Assembly: GCA_003164475.1 (NCBI GenBank)
Contig: PLTL01000315.1
Location: 1 to 9,264, forward strand
Direction of reading: 5' to 3'
Length of the DNA: 9,264 bases
Source of the DNA: Candidatus Dormiibacterota bacterium
Lineage (GTDB): Bacteria > Chloroflexota > Dormibacteria > UBA8260 > Bog-877
Each line of letters opens with the position of its first letter. Position 1 is the first letter of the stretch. The notes beneath the pieces were generated by a model. That model saw only the letters and a list, made by a program, of their open reading frames with translations. It was not told the DNA's origin and searched no databases. Positions 1 through 6,601 of this stretch are shown in pieces. A program made the position numbers and the translations under genes.

Positions 1-2
1 GC

Positions 3-161
3 CACGCCAATCTGGACCTCTTCCCCGGGATCGATCCGCTGGTGGACGAGCGCGTCGCCTTTGAGCACGTTCGTGGTCACGCTGGCATCGCCGGTAACGA
101 GCGGGTCGACATGCTGGCGGTGAGCGCCGTCCGCGAGCTGGCCGGCGGTTCCGGAGCCTGA
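3..161 (+). CDS. rnhA: Ribonuclease HI, C-terminal fragment (5' end outside window)
   Basis: The reading frame enters from the left edge and gives 52 residues before a TGA stop. RNase HI cuts the RNA strand of RNA-DNA hybrids in the cytoplasm. The fragment contains EHVRGHAGIAGNERVDMLA, which matches the family's C-terminal signature: the flexible-loop catalytic His in GHAG, and the last metal-binding Asp in NERxDxLA. Only about 14 residues follow that Asp, the usual place for a stand-alone RNase HI to end. The first three catalytic carboxylates lie upstream of the window and cannot be checked, so a longer RNase H fusion protein is possible. The gene converges on the GH113-like lipoprotein gene. 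Confidence 0.75.
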   Translation, partial: HANLDLFPGIDPLVDERVAFEHVRGHAGIAGNERVDMLAVSAVRELAGGSGA

Positions 162-226
162 CCCGGCCGGCCCTGGGCCTGAACCCCGCGTGTCCGGGTC
201 CTCAACCCCGCCGGCCGCCGCCAGGG

Positions 227-259
227 TTTTCCACAGTCATTGTCCCGCCCTGTGGATAA
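227..259. repeat. Inverted pair of DnaA-box-like 9-mers
   Basis: TTTTCCACA (227-235, plus strand) faces TTATCCACA (251-259, minus strand) across 15 nt. Both fit the DnaA-box consensus TTWTNCACA, and the second is the perfect box. Each continues with a G on its inner side, so the arms form an inverted repeat matching at 9 of 10 positions. The pair sits in the 116-nt gap between two convergent genes. No further boxes or AT-rich unwinding element were seen nearby, so this does not look like a full replication origin. It could be a DnaA-binding accessory site, or simply a transcript hairpin. Confidence 0.5.
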
Positions 260-264
260 GTGTC

Positions 265-281
265 CTGACCCTCGAGGTCAG
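265..281 (-). terminator. Short hairpin over the stop codon of the GH113-like gene
   Basis: CTGACC (265-270) and GGTCAG (276-281) form a 6-bp stem with a 5-nt loop. The minus-strand TGA stop of the GH113-like gene lies inside the stem (278-280). No U-tract follows on either strand, so this is at best a weak or factor-assisted terminator or a 3'-end stabiliser. Confidence 0.22.
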
Positions 282-1438
282 CCGCCCGCGGTGAAGCAGG
301 CCGCCATCGCCTGCTCGGCCGGCAGGCCGAGGGGATCGTAGGGTCCCGGCGTTCCCAGGTTGACCTCCCACCAGTAGATGCCGCTGACCGCGGCTTCCTC
401 GGCCGCCTGGCAGGCTGCCTGGTAGTACGTCTCCTGGAAGGCGGCGTCCGTGGGACCGGGGTGCAGCAGCTGCCACGGGTGGTCCTGCTGTCCCTCCTGC
501 GGGACGACCCCGACCTCGCTGAGGACCACGCGCTGCCCGGCTGCTGCGGTGGTTATGTTGGTGAGGAATGGCTGCCATGCCTGGGCGAGCCCGTCCACGC
601 CGGTGCCGTCCGGCACCCCGAGGTCCCAGTACGCATCGACGCTCACGAAGTCGAGATCCTTCCAGAAGCCGTCGTAGAGGGTCCCTCCCGCCTCCGAATT
701 GCCGTTGACCGAGTAGGTCAGGGCGCCGGGATAGAGGGCCCGCACGGCGGAGATGAGAGATGCCCAGTCCGACGTGAAGGGCTCGAGGGAGTACAGCTCG
801 GTTCCGATGTCGAGCGCCTGGACGTGGGTGGTGGTGGCCAGCTGCGCGTAGCGCGAGATGAGCGCTGTGTAGCTGGCGAACCATGCGGTGGGCGACGTGG
901 GCTCGATGGATCCTCGCCACTGCGGAGCCAGGTCGGTCTCATCCATGAGCGGCCTCAGCATGACGCTGAAGCCATCCCCCTCAAGGGTGTGGATCAGCCC
1001 CTCCAGCTGCGTGTCGGGCGGGGTGCCCGCGCCGCTCGCGACCGAGTCGGCGGCGGGACTCGCCTGGTAGAAGGGGAAGGTGACCCCGATGCTGTTGACC
1101 CCGTCGTGGCGCAGCTTCGTGAGCATCGTGGAGAGCCCCGTCGGGTAGCCGGAGTTGGCGTAGAACAGGAGGTTGACGCCCGCCTGGTAGGAGGGGAGTG
1201 GGACCGGGGACGGGGTCGGCGTCGGTGGGGGTGTGGGCGGAGGTGCGGTAGCCGGCAGCAGCGGCGTCGAGCCGGGAGGCGGCGTGCCCACGGTGGAGGT
1301 CGCCGGAGCGCATGCGCTGAGCACGAGGAGGCAGGCACCGAGCCCGAGCCTGATCAGGTGTGCTGTCCGCCTCGACCGATGCTCGCCGGTGTCGCGATCG
1401 CGCCGCCGAACCCGGCCTGTGCTCCGGCCTGTGGCCAT
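278..1438 (-). CDS. Exported lipoprotein, glycoside hydrolase family 113-like (beta-mannanase-type TIM barrel)
   Basis: The 386-aa product has a basic N-region, a hydrophobic stretch and a lipobox LSAC with the lipidated Cys at residue 43. A Pro/Thr-rich spacer (about 48-82) follows, then a TIM barrel starting at QAGVNLLFYANSGYPTG. This resembles GH113, a clan GH-A retaining family whose characterised members act on beta-mannans. The likely acid/base Glu is E214 in DIGTELYS and the nucleophile E308 in LSEVG; MLRPLMD (about 160-166) and YWWEVN (about 355-360) fit late barrel strands. The start at 1438 is chosen because GGAG lies 10 nt upstream. An in-frame ATG at 1456 would add six residues but has no good ribosome binding site. 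The substrate is not shown by the sequence. The gene diverges from the GH5-like gene across a 315-nt spacer. Confidence 0.72.
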   Translation of the reverse strand: MATGRSTGRVRRRDRDTGEHRSRRTAHLIRLGLGACLLVLSACAPATSTVGTPPPGSTPLLPATAPPPTPPPTPTPSPVPLPSYQAGVNLLFYANSGYPTGLSTMLTKLRHDGVNSIGVTFPFYQASPAADSVASGAGTPPDTQLEGLIHTLEGDGFSVMLRPLMDETDLAPQWRGSIEPTSPTAWFASYTALISRYAQLATTTHVQALDIGTELYSLEPFTSDWASLISAVRALYPGALTYSVNGNSEAGGTLYDGFWKDLDFVSVDAYWDLGVPDGTGVDGLAQAWQPFLTNITTAAAGQRVVLSEVGVVPQEGQQDHPWQLLHPGPTDAAFQETYYQAACQAAEEAAVSGIYWWEVNLGTPGPYDPLGLPAEQAMAACFTAGG

Positions 1439-1607
1439 TTCCGTGAGGCTCCGCATCTCGTGGAGCAGTTGGACGCTCCGTCGATGGCCAGGTTAATGCT
1501 TCCGGCGCCCGCCTCGTGACCACCCTCGCCTGGGGTGTCCCGGTGCAGGCAACCCGAACGTCACCGGCCCGTCACGCGACGTCAGAGGCGCCCCCGCGCT
1601 CTGCGCC

Positions 1608-1613
1608 TAGCAT
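1608..1613 (+). promoter_or_regulatory. Possible -10 element for the riboswitch leader
   Basis: TAGCAT fits the TANNNT pattern of high-GC sigma70-type -10 boxes. It lies 7 nt before 1621, where the conserved riboswitch sequence begins, so transcription would start at the edge of the aptamer. No convincing -35 box was found at 16-18 nt spacing. The placement is the main support. Confidence 0.33.
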
Positions 1614-1620
1614 CGGTCTT

Positions 1621-1713
1621 GTCGTCAAAGGCAAACCCGCCGCGAGGCGGGGACGCAAAGCCACGGGGCTGCTAACCACAGTCAGCCGGGCCGCCGACGG
1701 GCAACCCGACGGT
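1621..1713 (+). promoter_or_regulatory. Class I cyclic di-GMP riboswitch aptamer (GEMM)
   Basis: The conserved core is present in order. AAAGGCAAACC (1627-1637) is followed by a perfect 6-bp stem CCCGCC/GGCGGG (1636-1641/1646-1651) closed by the GNRA tetraloop GCGA (1642-1645). Then comes GACGCAAAGCC (1652-1662). A second hairpin, GGCTG/CAGCC (1667-1671/1683-1687), follows, and the 3' segment GGGCAACCCGACGG (1699-1712) resembles the family's GGGUUACCGAUGG ending. The closing helix pairs UCGUC (1622-1626) with GACGG (1708-1712). Known c-di-GMP-I riboswitches share this order, the GNRA loop and the purine-rich GCAAA/CGCAAAG joining segments. The aptamer lies just upstream of the GH5-like gene and most likely controls it in response to c-di-GMP. 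Confidence 0.88.
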
Positions 1714-1753
1714 CTTCCGCCGGCCCGCCCAGAGCGCTCGGTGGAGGAGACCG
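1710..1753 (+). promoter_or_regulatory. Expression platform: hairpin sequestering the ribosome binding site
   Basis: Hand folding pairs 1710-1716 (CGGUCUU) with 1747-1753 (GAGACCG). After a two-base bulge (1745-1746), 1717-1721 (CCGCC) pairs with 1740-1744 (GGUGG). The result is 12 bp, including two G-U pairs, with an 18-nt loop. The Shine-Dalgarno GGAGG (1743-1747) would be buried in the stem directly before the ATG at 1754. Bases 1710-1712 also belong to the 3' strand of the aptamer closing helix, so the two structures exclude each other. Ligand binding should favour the closing helix and free the ribosome site, predicting an ON switch. The pairing is read directly from sequence; the regulatory direction is inference. 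Confidence 0.6.
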
Positions 1754-3265
1754 ATGCGCTGGTTGGGCAGGTTGCGGTCATCGCGGCTGCTGAGGGGAAC
1801 CGCCCTCTTCGGAGTGATGGCCCTCACCCTGGCCACAGGGCTGACGGTGGGCGCTGGGCCTGCCAACCCCTCGCGGCCGGCCGCGGCGTCCGCGTCCGCT
1901 CCCTCCGGGTCCCTCGCGGATCTCCAAGGCACTGCCACAGCCATCCCCACATCGACATCGGCGGGTGCGCCGACCACCTCGCCGTCCAGCGCGGCGACCC
2001 CGGCGAGCACCAGTTCCGCGACCCCGTCGGCCATCAGTTCCGCGACCCCGTCCGCGACCAGTTCCGCGACCCCGTCGGGCACTGGCACGGGCACGACCCT
2101 CGTGGCGGCCGCGTCGAGCACCTCCGGTTCCTCGTCGACCAGCCAGCCCGCCGGCACCTCGACATCAAGCTCTCCGGCGACGTTCGTTCCCGCCCCGACT
2201 CCCACTCAGAGCGCGACTCCCACTCCAACTCCCACGCCCGGAGGAGGCTCCTCCGGATTGGTGACCCGGTGCGGTGATCGGCTGTGCCTCGACGGCAGCC
2301 CTTGGACCTTCACCGGGGTCAACGCCTACGAGGCCGCCACCGACTGGAGCGTCAACGCCGGATGCGGAGGCGACCTGACCCAGAGCGACCTGGACACGCT
2401 CTTCGCGTCCCTCGCACCCAACGACGTGGTCCGCTTCTGGGCCTTCCAGGCGCTCGCCACCAACTACGCGACCGGCCAGCTGGACTGGGCAGGAATCGAC
2501 CGGGTCATCGACACCGCGGCCAAGTACGGCATCAAGGTGATCCCTGCCCTCAGCGGTGAGAGCGGCGGCTGCGACGACAACGAGTGGAAGGATGCGGCCT
2601 GGTACGACGGCGGCTACGTAGACGTCTACGACAGCAGCGCGTGGCCGGCCAGCACCCCGCTCTCCTACCGGGACTACATGCAGGACTTCCTGGAGCGCTA
2701 CGGGAACAACCCGACCATCGCCATGGTCGAGCTGGTCAGCGAGCCGTCCCCGACCGAGTCCGGTTACGTGTGCGTCAACGAGACGGCGGCGGCACAGGCG
2801 CTGCGCTCCTTCTTCGACACGGTGGGTGCCGAAGCTCACAGCATCGCCCCCAATCTCCTCATCGAGTCCGGGATGCAGGGCGTCGGGCAGTGCGGGGCGC
2901 AGGGCGGCGATTACGGTTACGTGATGGCCAGCTCCGGGGTCGACGTGGCCAGCTACCACGACTACGAGTCTGACACCACGCCGCTGCCAGCCGATCTCTC
3001 CGCCACCCTGGCAGCGGCTCAGGCGGACGGCAAACCGCTAATCGTGGGCGAGGTGGGCACCGAGGCGCAGGCCGGTCTGGCGGGATGCCCCTGGGACGCG
3101 ACTCGGGCCAGCTACATGAGCGCCAAGATGTCCGCCCAGTTCGCGGCGGGCATAAGCGGGTTCGTGCCGTGGGACTACGTCCCCAGTAACCCCGGGGGCG
3201 GCAACACCTGTTCGTACGACATCGGTCCGGGCGATCCCCTGATCACGGAGTTGGCCGACTGGTAA
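1754..3265 (+). CDS. Secreted glycoside hydrolase family 5-like protein with long Ser/Thr/Pro linker
   Basis: The 503-aa product starts at an ATG 6 nt after GGAGG. An Arg-rich N-region and hydrophobic core (about 15-35) form a Sec-type signal. Residues 36-168 are a low-complexity Ala/Ser/Thr/Pro linker, plausibly crossing the cell wall or O-glycosylated. The catalytic domain (about 170-503) opens with CGDRLCLDGSPWTFTGVNAY, a typical GH5 mannanase-type start. Matching clan GH-A features are R227 in VRFW, the acid/base E330 in LVSEP, H402 in YHDY, the nucleophile E433 in VGEVG and W473 in PWDY. The residue before the acid/base Glu is Ser rather than the usual Asn. Paired cysteines suggest disulfides. 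No sortase or exosortase signal is present at the C-terminus. A c-di-GMP-I riboswitch occupies its leader. Beta-mannan or a related beta-glycan is the likely substrate, but this is not proven. Confidence 0.8.
   Translation: MRWLGRLRSSRLLRGTALFGVMALTLATGLTVGAGPANPSRPAAASASAPSGSLADLQGTATAIPTSTSAGAPTTSPSSAATPASTSSATPSAISSATPSATSSATPSGTGTGTTLVAAASSTSGSSSTSQPAGTSTSSSPATFVPAPTPTQSATPTPTPTPGGGSSGLVTRCGDRLCLDGSPWTFTGVNAYEAATDWSVNAGCGGDLTQSDLDTLFASLAPNDVVRFWAFQALATNYATGQLDWAGIDRVIDTAAKYGIKVIPALSGESGGCDDNEWKDAAWYDGGYVDVYDSSAWPASTPLSYRDYMQDFLERYGNNPTIAMVELVSEPSPTESGYVCVNETAAAQALRSFFDTVGAEAHSIAPNLLIESGMQGVGQCGAQGGDYGYVMASSGVDVASYHDYESDTTPLPADLSATLAAAQADGKPLIVGEVGTEAQAGLAGCPWDATRASYMSAKMSAQFAAGISGFVPWDYVPSNPGGGNTCSYDIGPGDPLITELADW
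2011..2082 (+). repeat. 24-nt tandem repeat, three copies, in the linker of the GH5-like gene
   Basis: Units begin at 2011, 2035 and 2059, each with CAGTTCCGCGACCCCGTC followed by six more variable bases. In frame they encode octapeptides built on SSATPS. Such in-frame repeats can change copy number by slippage and so vary the length of the surface linker. Confidence 0.8.
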
Positions 3266-3282
3266 CGCGGCGCGAAACACGG

Positions 3283-3306
3283 TTGCTCTGGGTCGACGCC
3301 CAGCAA
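3283..3306. terminator. Hairpin between convergent genes
   Basis: TTGCT...GGG (3283-3292, with a two-base bulge) can pair with CCCAGCAA (3299-3306) around a 6-nt loop. It lies 17 nt after the stop of the GH5-like gene and 68 nt beyond the end of the minus-strand operon. No T-run follows on either side, so function as an intrinsic terminator is uncertain. The rest of the 109-nt gap also holds a short CCAGG/CCTGG palindrome at 3330-3341. Confidence 0.32.
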
Positions 3307-3374
3307 GGGCCGTCGCCTCAGCACCGCGTCCAGGCACCTGGAAAAGCGGGAGAACCCTCTGGGCTACGCTCGTT

Positions 3375-5138
3375 TCAGCTCGCCGCCGATATCCGGTAAA
3401 GCCGCCAGTCAGTTTCGTTATCACTGGTGTCGTGGAAGGTTTCGACCAGCTTGCCGATGCCCTTCCCTGTCGCATAGGCGCCCGGGTAGGCTCGGTTGAC
3501 GGCGTCGAGAGTGCCCTCGACAGTGTCTTCCGGGATCAGCACGTACTTCACGCCATTGGCGCTCGGGTCGGCGAGGATCTGCTCGAAGTCGGTGTCAGAG
3601 GTGATCACATACTGGTCCTGATGCGTCGACGTCATCACGATAACGAAGCCCAGGAAGTCGTCCAGAAGAACGGTGCCAGGCCCCGGATTGAGTGAGTCGA
3701 CGTAGCGGCTCACGGCGAGGTCCACCCGCTCCCGACTCGACGCCGCCCTCTGAGCTGGGGTCAATGTGCCGAAGTTAACCGTCGCCTCCAGGGCCACGGC
3801 CGCGCGCGTATCGAGGGCTGGATCGGTGAGTCCCTGGAAGTTCAAGAGGATAGTGGTGGCCATCGCCACCACGGCCGCCACCGGCAGAATTCGCCCGCAC
3901 AAATCGCCGCCCCACCGGGCGGCCGCTCGGCGCCAGCTCACTACTTGGTGGTAAACGACCTTCGAGCCGTCGTGGTCGGGGGTTGCCGGCACCGCCTCGG
4001 GGCCGCGGCGTTCGCCCACAGCGATCCCGACGGTCACGATCGTGAGCGGAATCGTCACGATGAAGTAGCGCATCTCCTCGTCGACCTTGCCCGTTACGAA
4101 CGCCGCGGCCATGAATGCGACCACAGCCCCGAGGACGGTCGGCACGGCGAGAGTCGCCCAGTTCCGGTGCCTCACCGCCACCACAACGCAGGCGATGAGC
4201 GCGAGCCCCAGGAAGGGTTCCACTCCCATTGCCCAGCGCACGGCGGTGCCGAACATCGTCGCAAGGTGGCCCAGTGAATCCGCCCCGCGGATGCCGCGCG
4301 TTTGCAGCTGCACCTGGTTGCCGTATGAGGAGGTGAACTGTTCGAAGAGGGAACCCGTGATCACCCAGCTAATGATCGCCCAGCTGGCGAACGCAGCCAA
4401 GAACGGGGCGATGACGACAGTCACGTCGACCAGCGCCTGTCGCAGACGCGCATCGAAGTCACCCCGGGTTGCTCTGAGCGTCGCGATAGCCACGACGACG
4501 GTAACCGCGACAGCTGCCGCGGCCGCCTCATAGCGCGTGAGGTATCCCAGAGCCAGGAAGAATCCGGTGGCGGCGAGAGCTCCGACCTGCCGGAATCTCA
4601 ACCACTCGTACAGCCGTCTGACAACCAGAAGGAGGAAGAAGATGAGCGGCGCCTCGCTCATCGCGTTGGCGGCGTAGAGGATGATCATCGGCTGCAGCGC
4701 AAACGCAACTGTCAGTGCCCAGCGCATGCGCCGGCCCACCGCCAGATCGCCGAGGAGTCCCAGCATCTGAACCACAGCTCCGGCCATGAAGATGGCGGAG
4801 ACGATGTTCCCGGCAAGCGCCCCGGTGACCAGGAACGGCCAGATCGGCTTCAGTGCGACCAGAGGCAGGAGGGCCACAACGGGAAGTGGGCTCCAGACGA
4901 AGCCGATGGCGGCAAGGTGCGGGTCGCGGCTGAAGAGCATTCGGTCGGCGATCTCCACACGGGAGACTCCGTCACCACCGAGGAGGTCCGTGGCGCCGCT
5001 GAAGGCAATGAAGAGGGCCGCGGCCATGTACAGGCTCAGGAAGAGGCAGAAGCACAGCACGGCAGGAGAGGGGCGTCGCAGCAGTCGCTGCGAGGATCGC
5101 GTGGTCACACGAGGACGGAGAAGGGTGGTTGCCTGCAT
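3375..5138 (-). CDS. Polytopic membrane glycosyltransferase, GT-C fold (PMT/ArnT-like), with C-terminal outer domain
   Basis: The 587-aa product has a short basic N-terminus and about ten or more hydrophobic segments up to residue 435. The C-terminal 150 residues are soluble. The first extracytoplasmic loop contains GGDGVSR with D56, placed like the catalytic acidic residue of lipid-linked-sugar GT-C enzymes. WSPLPV (82-87) and LTRYEA (200-205) recall motifs of that superfamily. Such enzymes move a sugar from a polyprenyl-phosphate carrier to a protein, lipid or glycan on the outer face of the membrane. The start at 5138 is chosen because GAGGAG lies 7 nt upstream and the preceding stop is only 2 nt away. 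An ATG at 5195 would overlap the GT2 gene by 55 nt. It is the last gene of the operon. Donor and acceptor cannot be told from sequence. Confidence 0.68.
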   Translation of the reverse strand: MQATTLLRPRVTTRSSQRLLRRPSPAVLCFCLFLSLYMAAALFIAFSGATDLLGGDGVSRVEIADRMLFSRDPHLAAIGFVWSPLPVVALLPLVALKPIWPFLVTGALAGNIVSAIFMAGAVVQMLGLLGDLAVGRRMRWALTVAFALQPMIILYAANAMSEAPLIFFLLLVVRRLYEWLRFRQVGALAATGFFLALGYLTRYEAAAAAVAVTVVVAIATLRATRGDFDARLRQALVDVTVVIAPFLAAFASWAIISWVITGSLFEQFTSSYGNQVQLQTRGIRGADSLGHLATMFGTAVRWAMGVEPFLGLALIACVVVAVRHRNWATLAVPTVLGAVVAFMAAAFVTGKVDEEMRYFIVTIPLTIVTVGIAVGERRGPEAVPATPDHDGSKVVYHQVVSWRRAAARWGGDLCGRILPVAAVVAMATTILLNFQGLTDPALDTRAAVALEATVNFGTLTPAQRAASSRERVDLAVSRYVDSLNPGPGTVLLDDFLGFVIVMTSTHQDQYVITSDTDFEQILADPSANGVKYVLIPEDTVEGTLDAVNRAYPGAYATGKGIGKLVETFHDTSDNETDWRLYRISAAS

Positions 5139-5140
5139 CC

Positions 5141-6583
5141 TCAGGCTCCTCGCTGCGGGATTGGACGGTCCAGCCCGTGCACGGTCTTGTCCCACGCGAA
5201 GGGGGCGATCAGGAGCTGCAGGAGGGCGCGGACCGCCGCCAGTGACATCAGCCCCCAGTACACCGGCATGAGCAGCGCGGCCTTGAGCAACTCGGGCCGG
5301 TCGGTGGTTCGGAGAGTCACGAGGCCGCCGTAGTAGCCGATAAAGTTGCCGACGATCAGAGAGAGCATCGCCGGGTAGAAGATGGGGTCAGGGAAGACGC
5401 TCTGGATGAACGCCGGGTGGACGGTGAACCAGACCGCGGTCAGGGTCCAGAGGAAGGGGTTGAGCACCGACGTCACTGTCGTGGCGCCAACCAGAAGGTT
5501 GAAACCGATGAAGCCGCGCGTGCCCAGCTCGCGCCGGAGCCGAATGGGGTGGCGCATGTGCACCAGCCAACTCTGCGCATATCCCTTGACCCAGCGGGAG
5601 CGCTGCTTGACCCAGTTGATGACATCGCTGTTGGCCTCCTCGTACGTGGTGGAGTCGAGGATTGCCGTCCGGTACCCAATCCGGTACAGCCGCACTCCGA
5701 GGTCGCAGTCCTCGGTGACGTTGTGGGGATCCCATCCCCCGATCGCCTTGAGCGCGGTGGTCCTGATGTGCATGGACGTGCCGCCCAATGGCACCGGTGT
5801 GTGCCCGCGTGCGATGGCTGGGAGCGTGAAGCCGAACCAGGTCAGGTACTCGAGCCGGAACCAGGCGGTGAGCAGGTTCTGCCCCGGGTTGTGGTAGTCG
5901 AGCTTGGCCTGGAGGCAGGCCACCCGACGGTCAGCACGGGAGAAGGCCACCACCGCCCGGCGCAGCTGAAGCGGGTCGGGGCGATCCTCCGCGTCGTAGA
6001 TGGTGACGTAGTCCCCGCGCGCCCAGCTCAGGCCGAAGTTGAGAGCCTTGGGCTTTGTCCTGGGCTGGGCCGGGGGGACCAGCACGACCTCGATGTTGGG
6101 GGCGGGCCTTGCCGCCGCCACCGCCGCCCGGGTGGCCTGGTCATCGGCCTCCAGCAGCAGCTTGACGTCGAGGCGGCTGCTCGGATAGTCGAGCTGGGCC
6201 AGCGCCTCCAGGGTGGAGGCGATGATCTCCGGCTCGCTGAATGCCGGGACCATGACGGTGTAGCAGGGGAGGGCGTCATCGGGTATCGCCCTCGCCTCCG
6301 CGTCACTGATCACGAATCCGGCGGAGGGCGTGAGCAGCCGGCGGAACATGAGGATGTTGCGCACGAGCATTGCCGCATAGATGGCGGTGATCGTGCCGGA
6401 GAATGCCAGCCCGACCGCGAGCGGGGCCAAGATTAGACCGAGAACTGTGGCTCCGACCAGGATGCCGAGCACGAGCACCTGACTCCTGGTGAGGACCCTG
6501 CTCGCGGAGAGGTCAGGGTGGTGCAGCCGGAGTCCATTCACGCTCTCTCTCAGCGCGTACGCCTCCCGCTCAGCGGGCGTCAT
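5141..6583 (-). CDS. Family 2 membrane glycosyltransferase, BcsA/hyaluronan synthase-like
   Basis: The 480-aa product has two N-terminal membrane segments (about 35-80), a cytoplasmic GT-A domain (about 105-335) and three or four C-terminal membrane segments (about 357-462). Catalytic motifs are complete: EADD (145-148) for UDP-sugar binding, DAED (197-200) as the DxD metal site, TED (290-292) with the catalytic base, and QRSRW (327-331), the QxxRW signature of processive synthases. Such proteins polymerise a beta-linked glycan from nucleotide sugars and pass it through the membrane; some relatives add single sugars to lipid carriers. No PilZ domain is present, so direct c-di-GMP control of the BcsA kind is not expected. 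A strong GGGAGGGGGAG ribosome site precedes the ATG. The gene sits 18 nt after the exosortase gene. Confidence 0.85.
   Translation of the reverse strand: MTPAEREAYALRESVNGLRLHHPDLSASRVLTRSQVLVLGILVGATVLGLILAPLAVGLAFSGTITAIYAAMLVRNILMFRRLLTPSAGFVISDAEARAIPDDALPCYTVMVPAFSEPEIIASTLEALAQLDYPSSRLDVKLLLEADDQATRAAVAAARPAPNIEVVLVPPAQPRTKPKALNFGLSWARGDYVTIYDAEDRPDPLQLRRAVVAFSRADRRVACLQAKLDYHNPGQNLLTAWFRLEYLTWFGFTLPAIARGHTPVPLGGTSMHIRTTALKAIGGWDPHNVTEDCDLGVRLYRIGYRTAILDSTTYEEANSDVINWVKQRSRWVKGYAQSWLVHMRHPIRLRRELGTRGFIGFNLLVGATTVTSVLNPFLWTLTAVWFTVHPAFIQSVFPDPIFYPAMLSLIVGNFIGYYGGLVTLRTTDRPELLKAALLMPVYWGLMSLAAVRALLQLLIAPFAWDKTVHGLDRPIPQRGA
5146..5151 (-). promoter_or_regulatory. Ribosome binding site fixing the start of the GT-C gene
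   Basis: GAGGAG on the minus strand lies 7 nt before the ATG at 5138, inside the last codons of the GT2 gene. It argues for the 5138 start and for translational coupling of the two glycosyltransferases. Confidence 0.7.
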
Positions 6584-6601
6584 CGCTCCCCCTCCCGAGG
6601 G

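Noticed and set aside
162..277. Replication origin at the DnaA-box pair
   Set aside because: Only two boxes, no AT-rich unwinding region and no dnaA or dnaN nearby.
461..1519. 352-codon plus-strand open frame opposite the GH113-like gene
   Set aside because: Low-complexity Arg/Gly-rich product with no motif. The minus frame has a lipobox and catalytic Glu residues.
1457..1600. Search for a second c-di-GMP riboswitch serving the minus-strand GH113-like gene
   Set aside because: A GGGTTGCC-like string is present on the minus strand, but the GCAAACC and GACGCAAAGCC core elements are missing.
2165..2959. 264-codon minus-strand open frame inside the GH5-like gene
   Set aside because: Composition is typical of a shadow frame, and the plus-strand frame has clear GH5 landmarks.
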